From Onthophagus taurus (Eukaryota; Arthropoda; Insecta; Coleoptera; Scarabaeidae): 64,000 nucleotides of DNA. Where the stretch lies: NCBI RefSeq assembly GCF_036711975.1, contig NC_091973.1, positions 4,836,001-4,900,000 of the forward strand, given 5' to 3'. Shown here piece by piece: positions 38,461 to 50,890 of the stretch. Under the pieces are notes generated by a model that did not search any database, had not been told where the DNA came from, and worked only from the letters and a program-made list of their open reading frames with translations. The translations under genes and the position numbers were made by a program. The first letter of the stretch is position 1. The number at the start of each line of letters is the position of its first letter.

Positions 38461-38960
38461 AAACAAGGAGACATTTTACGGATGACACAATTTTATTTTA
38501 TTTTAGAGGTTATATATTTTTATGTGAGCCATTGATTTAGAATTACAATAATGAGAGATGATTTACACTCCAACTACACAAATACAATCCCTCTTAAGCC
38601 CTCTATTCACTCCATCAAATCTGATCTGTGTATAGATCAGACCCAACTACGCATCCTACAGTTAAGCTCTCTTTCCTTTCCATTGCATTAAATCAAAGAA
38701 CCTGCCCGCAATTACACAAACACAGTATGCTTTGAAGCCCTTTCTTTCCCATTAAATCAGATCCTATGACGGACGATACAAATTTGTTAAGATAATCCCT
38801 AAAGATCAAGTAACAAAGGATTATATAGAAATTAAAGCTCTCATTATTTTATTTTAAGAAATATGGTTTTGACGTATTTTACTATTGAGCATCTCTATAT
38901 TATGTTAGTTTTATTTTCATTGTAGAGGGGTGTTGTTAGCAGTTTTTTTCTTAATAAATC
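38461..38960 (+). other. aru: Eps8-like gene 3' UTR
   Basis: AATAAA at 38953-38958 is a candidate poly(A) signal. Within it, 38575-38630 and 38714-38765 resemble each other (ACACAAATACA/ACACAAACACA, then AAATCTGATC/AAATCAGATC), a small local duplication. Confidence 0.45.
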
Positions 38961-38974
38961 TTCATATTAAAAAT

Positions 38975-39990
38975 GAAGAATCGATTTTATTTTTATTCAA
39001 ACTCCCTAATTCAAATATTATTTGAATAAGAAATATGGTCGTATATACTTTATTTGATTAGTTTTATATTTTCTAATAATATAATACTCAGATTAATTAT
39101 TAGATACTTTTATTTACCCATCCTCAATAACACAATCCAACCCTAACTTTCAAAATGGCTTCAAAATTTCATTTTACTTCTGAAAAAGATTTTACCACGT
39201 AAAAATTGGCAATCATAGCACTTTCGCATTGCTTTGATTGGTACTCTAGTGAAAAGGATTATGTGTATTAGGGCTTTTAAGTTGTTCCAAATCAATTTTG
39301 AAACTTTACCTAATTCTCCTTCTTATTAATTAAGAAGACTAGAAGTGATCTAAGTCATATCGCACTGTCACATATTTCATAAAATATTCCTGTTCGAATC
39401 TCTGAGCCATGTATGTTGGCTTCTAGAATCCCAGTGGATGTATTTAGCCTTAAAATCTATCAATTCCTCGTTTTATATAACTATTTGCTACTTAGCATCA
39501 TGTAAGTTTAATGTTTTTTACAACTTTAGCTTTGCAGCAGTAAGTAGCTTAACCATAGCAAGGAAACGGCAAAAATGAATTACCTGTCCATGAAGGACTC
39601 AATTACCGACATCCAAGTTTATAGGAGAGAGCAGAATGCCCAGAAAGACATCCAAGATTCAATAATCTCATTGATTTCATGTCTATTCGGATGTCTGGAC
39701 ATGTTGAGAACATATCAAAAATCGTTGAAGATGATCATAAAAAAATCGAAACCGGTTGAGAATGAAAAAATTATGTTTTCTTAAATTATTTTTCTTATAT
39801 TAAAATTAAAGAATAATTTTAATATTTATTGAAACTCCCAAAATCGAATACTATTTGAATAACAAATAAAACTATCTTTATTGGTGATGTCTAGACATTT
39901 GTATATATTTTGTTTGTTGTTCAGTTTATATTTTCTAATAATAGAATACTAAGTGAGATGTAATCATTAGATACTTTTATTTAGAATTTG
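38975..39990 (+). repeat. Imperfect direct repeats flanking a 0.6-kb segment
   Basis: TTATATTTTCTAATAATA and ATTAGATACTTTTATTTA, with related DNA before them, occur near 39060-39115 and again near 39925-39980. The enclosed segment has a short open frame, 39575-39784, that is helical in character but unrecognised. It may be a small mobile element with terminal direct repeats, or a local duplication. Confidence 0.5.
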
Positions 39991-42583
39991 TTTTAATCAT
40001 TTCGGTTGAGTCATTTTTAGATTTTCTTGGATTGATAATTAAAATAATATAATTATGAGTGAGTCATTAATCAGGAAATATAAAGACCTTTGGTTCTAAC
40101 TTTGTGTTTTTACTTGATAAGGTTATCTTTAATGACGCGATGTTGGTTGTCTATGCGATGATATAAAAAAACGTAAATAAATTAGTTAATTTTCTCTGGC
40201 ACTCAATTTAATTTCCAAATTAATTCGAGGTATATAATGAGATGTTAACCTTTCTTCGGGTGTCATTTGTGTGGAGATGATGGACGGAAAGTGATAAATT
40301 TAGAATAGCAATCTCAAATAGATCGCTCTGGGGAAAGACTAATGTGGGCGACCTTCATTATGTTAAAAGGTTTTCTGCGGGTCGCAATAGATCCGTTTAG
40401 TCTTAATGCCATAATAAGAGGCTGTCCTGTGCAGATCGATTATTTGAAACGGGCGACTTTTATCTGCCATTGAAATATATGTACGACTACTGAATCCGGT
40501 CAACGGTTTGGCCCACATTTTGAAATTAGGACGAATGAGCAAATTATGGAGATCAGAACTCGTACATTATATGTTCACCCGATGCTTTCGAGACATATAT
40601 TTAACTAACTTGTTATTAATTATTTTGTTTGCGGGATTTATGATCAAACTTGCTCGTTCCGCTTCTTACATCTGTCGTGGCAACAACTGCATTTACTATT
40701 AATAAATTCGAATGTTTTTGGGACGAATAACAATGTGAACTCATAACATTTATATTTTATACATAATTGTGTTTTTCTAAGAATTATATTAACACCTTTA
40801 ATTGAGTTAAATTGTGTTAGTCAATGTCTTCAATTCTGAAAACTAACAGCTTTTTTTTCAATTTAACCTTAATCTTCTCGACGATTTGTGCGATGACATA
40901 ATAGGTGACGTAACTCGCATTGCTTATGAATTCTGTTACGATCTTTTACATGGTTACTCACCTTATCAAGAATGCGGCTTCAGGCTGCGGTCCTCAATAA
41001 ATCAAAAATCGATTTTTGTAATGCGAAACAATTTTTTTTTTCAATTTTACTTTCTTAAAAATTCGCGTACTACGAAATTCGTTTGTATAGAAAAAAATAA
41101 GGGTCGGGGGAAGTTGGTAAGTATTTATTCCGGCGGACTGTGCAATCGATAGTTTCAAAAGCGACGGCACAGAGAATTCACAGACCCGGCTTTACAGTTC
41201 AAGAGCTATCGATTTCGTTTTCAATGCTTTTTTCCACAATAGTGGCTCGATTTTGTACGGGTTAATAATATATTGACCAAACGGTGATGTTACCTTTAGT
41301 AGAACCATCAAATGTATTAATCAAAATCCCACTGCGCTTTTGTAATAGATACCATTTGTACTGCAACAATTACGTAATTTACTAATCCGATCATTCGGTG
41401 CTTCAATATTTAATTAGAGAAATGGTCTTTGAAATTTTAGAGTTTAATTATTTTGTTGTGAAATCAACCCCCTCAAAATATTATTTATCACTCACAAATT
41501 AAACATTAATTAATTTGTATATTACAAACTATAACATTGAATGCAAGTATTATGCTAATATCTATATGTTTCATATCTATTTCTACCTCCTTTGATATGA
41601 ACCGCAAAACCAGAAACTCACAGACGATAGGTAGCGTTACTCATTAGTACATCAAAAGATTTGCTAAACCCATCGTATAAGTTGCTTACAAAACGCTCAA
41701 ACGACAATAACATACATATTCAGTGAGTACTATTTAGTTTTATTTGTTAATTTTCGTATAACAATTAAAATTTAAATTTGGAATAAATTATTGAGATTAT
41801 TTAGAGGTTAGAAAACACGTTTTTAAGTGGCGCCACCTCTAATTTTTTATTGAGTTAAATTACCCCCAAAATCGCGATTAATCTAAATTTAATTAATTTT
41901 TTAATTAAATCGTTTTTAATTAACAAATTATTTATTTTGATATTAAAGGAATTTTTAATTTATTATTCACAAATATTTTTCCCCCCTAATATTCGGCCGC
42001 TAGATGTCGTTTCGGTTAGTGTTTCAAATCGTCCCCTAAAACCACCACGCGTGTTTTAAGCGGTGCAATTTTTGGTGATATTTCCGATTAAATTTAGTTA
42101 AATTCGTGTAAAGATACAAAGTGAGACATAAATATAAGAATAACATCAATATTTGGTGAGTCCTACTTCGTTTTTTATCTAAATTTCGTGTTTTAGTAAC
42201 CAAAGTTCCAAAACATTCTAGAATGTTCTCGAAAAATTTATTTTGACGAATTTTCCCGATAAAAATCAACGTTTAGTTATAAATATTCAAGTTTAAACCC
42301 GATAAATATGTTTTTTAATTACATGTATCTTCGATTTAACCAAAAATCATCGATTTTTACAAACTTTGAGGTTAGATCTTTATAGTTTTTGTAGTTATCA
42401 TCGTCACGTGGTGCCACCTACAGAGATTTTTTTGTATTAATGGTGGTGTTTTGTCAACATGGCTTTGAACCTAAAAATTTTCATACAATTATAAGTATTC
42501 CGTGAAAATAATTAGTTATTAATCAATTTTGATCGATTTAAAAAAAAATTGTGGTCATCCCGATGATAATTTTTATGTTTATT
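39991..42583. other. Intergenic, no gene recognised
   Basis: AT-rich DNA with scattered short open frames (40508-40702, 40886-41152, 42036-42269 on the minus strand), none with family resemblance. No RNA gene or promoter could be supported. Confidence 0.5.
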
Positions 42584-45500
42584 GAGCCGAGGTCGCTTGC
42601 GGCCGAGGCATTAGAGGTTTGGATGTGATAGATTCCATCAAATTCCAAATATTTCTTAATAATGCTGTGTACTCGATTAAACCGTTTTTATTTATTGAGC
42701 CGAGGTCGCTTGCGACCGAGGCAGTAGAGGTTTGAAGGTGATAAATTGTATCAAATTACAAATATCCTTATAAACCACCACTTATTAATCAATTGGTGCG
42801 ATTTTCAAAAGTATAGAATAGATCCCAATGATAACGCTTGTATTTATTGAGCCGAGGTCGCTTGCGGCCGAGGCAGTAGAGGTTTGAAGGTGATAAATTG
42901 CATCAAATTACAAATATCCTTATAAACCACCAGTTATTAATCAATTGGTGCGATTTTCAAAAGTATAGACTACATCCCAATGATAACGCTTGTATTTATT
43001 GAGCCGAGGTCGCTTGCGGCCGAGGCATTAGAGGTTTAGATGTGATACATTCCATCAAATTACAAATATTTCTTAGTAATGTTGTGTAATCGATGAAAAC
43101 GTTTTTATTTATTGAGCCGAGGTCGCTTGCGACCGAGGCAGTAGAGGTTTGAAGGTGATAAATTGTATCAAATTACAAATATCCTTATAAACCACCAGTT
43201 ATTAATCAATTGGTGCGATTTTCAAAAGTATAGAGTACATCCCAATGATAACGTTTGTATTTATTGAGCCGAGGTCGCTTGCGGCCGAGGCATTAGAGGT
43301 TTAGATGTGATACATTCCATCAAATTACAAATATTTCTTAGTAATGTTGTGTAATCGGTGAAAACGTTTTTATTTATTGAGCCGAGGTCGCTTGCGACCG
43401 AGGCAGTAGAGGTTTGAAGGTGATAAATTGTATCAAATTACAAATATCCTTATAAACCACCAGTTATTAATCAATTGGTGCGATTTTCAAAAGTATAGAG
43501 TACATCCCAATGATAACGTTTTTATTTATTGAGCCGAGGTCGCTTGCGACCGAGGCAGTAGAGGTTTGAAGGTGATAAATTGTATCAAATTACAAATATC
43601 CTTATAAACCACCACTTATTAATCAATTGGTGCGATTTTCAAAAGTATAGAGTACATCCCAATGATAACGTTTGTATTTATTGAGCCGAGGTCGCTTGCG
43701 GCCGAGGCATTAGAGGTTTGGATGTGATAGATTCCACCAAATTACAAATATTTCTTAATAATGTTGTGTACCCGATGAAAACGTTCTTATTTAGTGAGCC
43801 GAGGTCGCTTGCGACCGAGGCAGTAGAGGTTTGAAGGTGATAAATTGCATCAAATTACAAATATCCTTATAAACCACCAGTTATTAATCAATTGGTGCGA
43901 TTTTCAAAAGTATAGACTACATCCCAATGATAACGCTTGTATTTATTGAGCCGAGGTCGCTTGCGGCCGAGGCATTAGAGGTTTAGATGTGATACATTCC
44001 ATCAAATTACAAATATTTCTTAGTAATGTTGTGTAATCGATGAAAACGTTTTTATTTATTGATCCGAGGTCGCTTGCGACCGAGGCAGTAGAGGTTTGAA
44101 GGTGATAAATTGTATCAAATTACAAATATCCTTATAAACCACCAGTTATTAATCAATTGGTGCGATTTTCAAAAGTATAGAGTACATCCCAATGATAACG
44201 TTTTTATTTATTGAGCCGAGGTCGCTTGCGACCGAGGCAGTAGAGGTTTGAAGGTGATAAATTGTATCAAATTACAAATATCCTTATAAACCACCACTTA
44301 TTAATCAATTGGTGCGATTTTCTAAAGTATAGAGTACATCCCAATAATAACGCTTGTATTTATTGAGCCGAGGTCGCTTGCGGCCGAGGCATTAGAGGTT
44401 TGGATGTGATAGATTCCATCAGATTACAAATATTTCTTAATAATGTTGTATACTCGATGAAAACGTTTTTATTTATTAAGCCGAGGTCGCTTGCGACCGA
44501 GGCAGTAGAGGTTTGAAGGTGATAAATTGTATCAAATTACACATATCCTTATAAACCACCACTTATTAATCAATTGGTGCGATTTTCAAAAGTATAGAGT
44601 AGATCCCAATGATAACGCTTGTATTTATTGAGCCGAGATCGCTTGCGGCCGAGGCATTAGAGGTTTGGATGTGATACATTCCATCAAATTACAAATATTT
44701 CTTAATAATGTTGTGTACTCCTCGATGAAAACGTCTATTTATTGAGCCGAGGTCGCTTGCTACCGAGGCAATAGAGGTTTGAAGGTGATAAATTGTATCC
44801 AATTACACATATCCTTATAAACAACCAGTTATTAATCAATTGGTGCGATTTTCAAAAGTATAGACTACATCCCAATGATAACGCTTGTATATATTGAGCC
44901 GAGGTCGCTTGCGGCCGAGGCATTAGAGGTTTAGATGTGATACATTTCATGAAATTACAAATATTTTTTAATAATGTTGTGTACTCCTCGATGAAAACGT
45001 TTATTTATTGAGCCGAGGTCGCTTGCGGCCGAGGCAGTGGAGGTTTGAAGGTGATAAATTGTATCAAATTACAAATATCCTTATAAACCACCACTTATTA
45101 ATCAATTGGTGCGATTTTCAAAAGTATAGAGTAGATCCCAATGATAACGCTTGTATTTATTGAGCCGATGTCGCTTGCGGCCGAGGCATTTGACGTTTGG
45201 ATGTAATAGATTCCATCAAATTACAAATATTTCTTAATAATGTTGTGTACTTCTCGATAAAAACGTTTTTATTTATTGAGCCGAGCTCGCTTACGGCCGA
45301 GGCAGTAGAGGTTTGAAGGTGATAAATTGTATCAAATTACAAATATCCTTATAAACCACCACTTATTAATCAATTGGTGCGATTTTCTAAAGTATAGAGT
45401 ACATCCCAATGATAACGCTTGTATTTATTGAGCCGAGGTCGCTTGCGGCCGAGGCATTAGAGGTTTGGATGTGATAGATTCCATCAAATTCCAAATATTT

Positions 45501-45910
45501 GTTAATAATGTTGTGTACTCGATGAAAACGTTTTTATTTATTGAGCCGAGGTCGCTTGCGACCGAGGCAGTAGAGGTTTGAAGGTGATAAATTGTATCAA
45601 ACTACAAATATTCTTAAAAACCACCAGTAGAGGTTTGAAGGTGATAAATTGTGTCAAATTACACATATCCTTATAAACCACCACTTATTAATCAATTGGT
45701 GCGATGTTCAAAAGTATAGAGTAGATCCCAATGATAACGCTTGTATTTATTGAGCCGAGGTCGCTTGCGGCCGAGGCATTAGAGGTTTAGATGTGATACA
45801 TTCTAATTACAAATATTTCTTAATAATGTTGTGTACTTCTCGAAAAAAACGTTTTTATTTATTGAGCAGGGGTCGCTCACGGCCGAGGCAGTAGAAGTTT
45901 GAAGGTTGTA
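42584..45910 (+). repeat. Two-monomer satellite array with 682-bp higher-order repeat
   Basis: The landmark GAGCCGAGGTCGCTTGCG starts at 42584, 42697, 42849, 43001, 43114, 43266, 43379, 43531, 43683, 43796, 43948, 44061, 44213, 44365, 44478, 44630, 44744, 44896, 45010, 45162, 45278, 45430, 45543, 45752 and 45864, some with a single change. Intervals fall into two classes: A of 113 bp (112-116) and B of 152 bp. A units continue GGCCGAGGCATTAGAGG; B units usually continue GACCGAGGCAGTAGAGG. The order A-B-B-A-B (682 bp) occurs three times exactly from 42584 to 44629, then A-B alternates. One B is 209 bp through a 57-bp internal duplication. GGTCGCTTGCGACC is a perfect hairpin (6-bp stem, TT loop) in B units. 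Confidence 0.95.
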
Positions 45911-48599
45911 TTCTATCAAAACAAAACTAAACACGAATGTTTTTATATTTTTAGCTTTGTAGCTTTTGCACACATATATTAATGTTTTACGTAGATTATT
46001 TAAGAAGAAAATAATAGGACCAATATTCTTCATAAAGATTTATCAATAAATTTTTGACTTTGATTTCGTTTATCGCTTTAAGAGTAAAATATTTTTGCTT
46101 TATATTATGATTAAAGAAAGCAATTAATTTATTGAGTAGCCCTAACGAGGTCGTTTTCTCAATTGAGGTGATGCATTAGGTCCGCGTTTAAATTTAGATT
46201 TATAGCACGAAACACAACACCTGTATAGTACGGGTTCGCCTAGAAAAATGAGGCTGTGGAGAATTTTTCGGTGACGTCACGGTTTTAAAACTGGCACGCT
46301 CCGAAACTAAAGGTTCCTGAATTCTTGCGCTATGTTTACTAGATGATACATAGAACTTTATATTTCGTGTACATTTTTTTTATGAACGAGCGGGCGTACA
46401 TTTAATAGGTGTACGCTTTGCGATGTTTAAAATTTATCCTTAGAAATAGATGAGGTTATAGTTTACTCACTGGTTTGTCATCGTTAAATGTGCTTGTTTG
46501 AATCATCTCGATATGTGAATAAATGTTTTTGTTTTTTCAATACTCAAAAAATAATCGACTGTATAAACCGTTTGCGAATTGAAATGAAGCGCAACAAAGC
46601 AAATGTTTTTTCTAGGACTCATTTATTCTGAGAGGAGTTCGTTGCCAAAGAAATTATAATAATATCCATTCAAATGAAGTCGGTTTACATACATCTATAT
46701 AATTTTTATCTTCGAATTGGGTTCAATGTAGCAATTTTCCTCTTGATCCGTATCGGAAACAAGTTCCTTTATTAACTCTCTTGCGAGATGATTTTATAGA
46801 GCAGGGCATATGACGGGGTCACAGATAAAATCGTAAAAAAAATCCCATCGCAAATCCTTCGGGATACTGGTACGAGAGAAAAATCCTTTTTCGCATTCGG
46901 TAAATACCGGGAATATTCAATCCGTACGATTAAAATTATTCCACGATTAATAAACGAAAACGGCGATAAAAAAAGTTGTCCGATTGTCTTTTTCCGTTCC
47001 TCTTTTTATTCTGTGAAATCTCCAATATCCCGTAGGAAGGTTGGATCCCGTCCGTTCTTGTTTATCGGAAATCGGCTCTGCTTTATTACCCTAGCCCTTG
47101 ATATAATGCAGAATTCAAAACACAAAGTAAATACCAGTTTATTATAGACATCGCTTAGTCAGTCTAAACGTATTAAATTTAACAAGAGCGGTTTTATTGC
47201 GCGAGAATACGTAAACAAAATTTTATTAAATAAGAAGACGATGTTGAAAAAAAATTAGAAATCATGCGCAATAATATTATCGCACCAATACAAAGTAATG
47301 CGCATGATCAAAACAATATCCGATTATCGATTGAATGATGCGATTATTGGTTGTTTTTTAAAAAAAAGTTAGTAATAATACGCGTGTATTATTATGTTTT
47401 AAATAAATGTGACCTCCGATCTCGCTATTGTTTGCGTGTTAAACAAAAATAGTGAATACTCTGAACGAAAGAAGATTAACTAATTAAAAATGGAAAACGT
47501 GGAATTTACATAGCGCAGCCTACAACGCGTGTTTGATAGCGAGCGTATAACGAAAACCTCCATTGTAGTTAAAAATAGTTTTTATTATATTTTGTTTAAA
47601 TCCCTATTTTATTACACGTGCAGCAAAGATCATCTGCAACATGTTAGTGTGCGAATCGTATATCTTTTAGCACCGCATAAAGATGCGACGCTTATATAAG
47701 CCGGCTTATACGCTAACTTTCACGAATTCATTTACAAATTCAACCATATTTTCGAGTGCTTGGGATTAAACATTTCTATGCACGTATTGATATTGATTTT
47801 AGATGGAAATCGGTGACCGAAGCAACAACAATACATGTTAGGCTGATTATCATTAAGTGTTGAATTGGTTTGATATTCGACTAGGCAATTATTGGAATTG
47901 TTCCGGTTAAACCTAACCGAAGTCAAAGCGTGCCTGTAAATTAAACAATTCTGCATAAACACAATTAATTTACGGGAATACGACAATATCCCGACGCGAA
48001 TTCCACGAATTATTTTAACAAAACCGAAAGTTGTTGCCACTCGTTCAACCAATAAGCCCTTGTCCAATCATTTTCATTCAATCACATCAACAGTATTAAG
48101 CTCTAATTAACTTTAAGCCAAACAGATATTGAGAACATTTCTCCGAATTTCAATATTGAAATGACATGATAGTTGAACACAATCAAACTATAGATATCGG
48201 GGGAAGTTCGCGGAAATCGAATACCCGGAACCAAGTGAATAAAGCTCAGCTTATTAAACGCATGCTGTGTTGTACTGCCAATTTGGGAAATACCATTCGA
48301 TATGCTATCCCACATCATCGAATGTTGTTTTGATATCCCTTTACGGTTACATTAACTTTGCAGCTTTGGTATTTCAACCTTTTTTTATCTCTTTGTGCAA
48401 CTAAATGATCCTCTGATAATTACTAAAATTGATACGGAATTGTGTTTTTTATCTCCCTTGTTAAAAAATATATAATTTTAGCTGTCACATCAGATATCTT
48501 CATTATTTGTAATATGCTCCTAATCCAGAGAGTTTTACCACGAAAAATTGATTAATTTGTCTTTGAAGTCGAGATACTTCTTCCGTAAACTTTATAGCA
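45911..48599. other. Intergenic, no gene recognised
   Basis: A perfect GTGACGTCAC palindrome is at 46271-46280. The minus-strand open frame 47732-48067 (111 codons) shows no known family and overlaps a dispersed repeat at 47990-48180, so I do not call it a gene. Confidence 0.45.
47990..48185 (+). repeat. Diverged dispersed repeat, copy next to hairpin array (left)
   Basis: GAATTATTTTAACAAAACCG near 48007, followed about 40 bp on by AATAAGCCCTTGT and later ATATTGAAATGA, matches the order in 50515-50690 and 50725-50890 (GAATTATTTTAATAAAATCG; AATAATCCCTTGT; ATATTGAAATGA). The family lies on both sides of the GGCCGAC array. Confidence 0.55.
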
Positions 48600-50400
48600 G
48601 GGTAGACCTGGTTCATCCCAAGTATTCATCGTGATATAAGAAATAATCTCGGCCGACTTAGAATTTTGATATTTTTCCTTAAATGCCCAGAAATGTTTAA
48701 AACTTAGCCGACTTCGAAGATGTCGGCCGCCCCAAGTATTATGCCCCAAGTATCAAGAACAATACTTGGCCGAGATCATTTCTGCCATAAATTTCAAGCA
48801 GTAACTCCGAATCCAGAGTGTTTTATCACGGAAATTGATTAATTTTGGTTGTTTCTTAGAACGGCCGACGTCTTCGAAGTCGGCCGAGATATTTCTTCCA
48901 TAAACTTTATAGCAGGGTAAACTTGGTTCGTCCCAAGTATTCTTCGTGATATAAGAAATAATCTCGGCCGACTTCGAAGATGTCGGCCGCCCCAAGTATT
49001 GTTCCTGGTATAAGAAATAATTTCGGCCGACTTCGAAGATGTTGGCCGCCCCAAGTATCAAGAACAATACTTGGCCGAGATCATTTGTGTTTTATCACGG
49101 AAATTGATTAATTTTGGTTGTTTCTTAGAACGGCCGACGTCTTCGAAGTCGGCCGAGATACTTCTTCCATTAACTTTATAGCAGGGTAAACTTGGTTCGT
49201 CCCAAGTATTCTTCGTGATATAAAAAATAATCTCGGCCGACTTCGAAGATGTCGGCCGCCCCAAGTATCAAGAACAATACTTGGCCGAGATCATTTCTGT
49301 CATAAATTTCAAGTAGCAACTTGTAAAACTACGAATTCAACAAATTTTGATATTTTTCCTTAAATGCCCAGAAATGTCTAAAACTTAGCTGACTTCGAAG
49401 ATGTCGGCCGCCCCAAGTATTATGCCCCAAGTATCAAGAACAATACTTGGCCGAGATCATTTCTGCCATAAATTTCAAGCAGTAACTCCGAATCCAGAGT
49501 GTTTTATCACGGAAATTGATTAATTTTGGTTGTTTCTTAGAACGGCCGACGTCTTCGAAGTCGGCCGAGATATTTCTTCCATAAACTTTATAGCAGGGTA
49601 AACTTGGTTCGTCCCAAGTATTCTTCGTGATATAAAAAATAATCTCGGCCGACTTCGAAGATGTCGGCCGCCCCAAGTATTGTTCCTGGTATAAGAAATA
49701 ATCTCGGCCGACTTCGAAGATGTCGGCCGCCCCAAGTATCAAGAACAATACTTGGCCGAGATCATTTCTGCCATAAATTTCAAGTAGTAACTCCGAATCC
49801 AGCGTGTTTTATCACGGAAATTGATTAATTTTGGTTGTTTCTTAGAACGGCCGACGTCTTCGAAGTCCGCCGAGATATTTCTTCCATAAACTTTATAGCA
49901 GGATAGACTTGGTTCGTCCCAAGTATTCTTCGTGATATAAAAAATAATCTCGGCCGACTTCGAAGATGTCGGCCGCCCCAAGTATTGTTCCTGATATAAG
50001 AAATAATCTCGGCCGACTTCGAAGATGTCGGCCGCCCCAAGTATCAAGAACAATACTTGGCCGAGATCATTTCTGCCATAAATTTCAAGCAGTAACTCCG
50101 AATCCAGAGTGTTTTATCACGGAAATTGATTAATTTTGGTTGTTTCTTAGAACGGCCGACGTCTTCGAAGTCGGCCGAGATATTTCTTCCATAAACTTTA
50201 TAGCAGGGTAAACTTGGTTCGTCCCAAGTATTCTTCGTGATATAACAAATAATCTCGGCCGACTTCGAAGATGTCGGCCGCCATAAGTATTATGCCCCAA
50301 GTATCAAGAACAATACTTGGCCGAGATCATTTCTGCCATACATTTCAAGCAGCAACTTGTAAAACTACGAATTCAGCAAATTTTGACATTTTTCCTTAAA
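48600..50400. repeat. GGCCGAC hairpin array, locus 2
   Basis: Tandem units with a main period of 305 bp: TATCAAGAACAATACTTGG starts at about 48751, 49057, 49267, 49432, 49737, 50042 and 50302. Each unit has two or three palindromes of the form CGGCCGA..CTTCGAAG..TCGGCCG plus the small inverted pair CCAAGTAT/ATACTTGG and the AT-rich spacer AAATAATCTCGGCCGA. Shorter intervals (210, 165, 260) show deletions. Minus-strand frames through the array repeat MGRPTSSKSAEIISYI; they are by-products, not genes. Confidence 0.9.
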
Positions 50401-50514
50401 TGCCCAGAAATGTCTAAAACTTAGTAGAAGATTTTCTAGTTTATGCCAAAATTTTGAGAATAAATCTGTTGAATTACTTCTGGTATAAAATAGAATGAAA
50501 TCGATTTTAGCTGC

Positions 50515-50890
50515 AAATTCCATGAATTATTTTAATAAAATCGAAAGTAATTCCCATTCGGTGAATCCAAAATTGAATCGCTTTTGATATTATTACATAA
50601 TATTGATGAACGAACCCAAATGAGCAAGTATTGAAACGAATTCCAGGAATATTGCAATGATTTTTAAATTTATTTATATAATATTAAAAAATCACAAAAG
50701 GAGGGAAATAAAGCAATGCTGTACGTTCCGTGAATTATTCAATAAAACTGTTTGTTCCCATTCGGTTCATTAATAATCCCTTGTTAAATCGCTTTATGCG
50801 CATCAATATTCATCATTTCATAAACAAACTTAAAAACAACAGGTATTGAGGGAAATTCTAGGAATATTGAAATGAGATGACATTTTCATC
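50515..50890 (+). repeat. Diverged dispersed repeat, two copies right of hairpin array
   Basis: Two tandem, imperfect copies (about 50515-50690 and 50725-50890) of the repeat also seen at 47990-48185. Shared blocks are GAATTATTTTAATAAAATCG/GAATTATTCAATAAAACTG, TCCCATTCGGT, and AGGAATATTG.AATGA. Confidence 0.55.

Noticed and set aside
39380..39410. GTTCGAATC string as a tRNA T-loop
   Set aside because: No matching acceptor, D or anticodon stems could be drawn around it.
42584..45910. Regularly spaced palindromes as a CRISPR array
   Set aside because: The DNA is a eukaryotic nuclear sequence, the whole 113/152-bp unit repeats including the 'spacers', and no cas genes are present.
47732..48067. 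111-codon minus-strand open frame
   Set aside because: It partly overlaps a dispersed repeat and shows no recognisable domain; no splice or promoter context.
48552..50053. Series of minus-strand open frames with the same peptide (MGRPTSSKSAEI...)
   Set aside because: They are translations of the GGCCGAC satellite; palindromic DNA gives similar frames on both strands and there is no start, promoter or family match.
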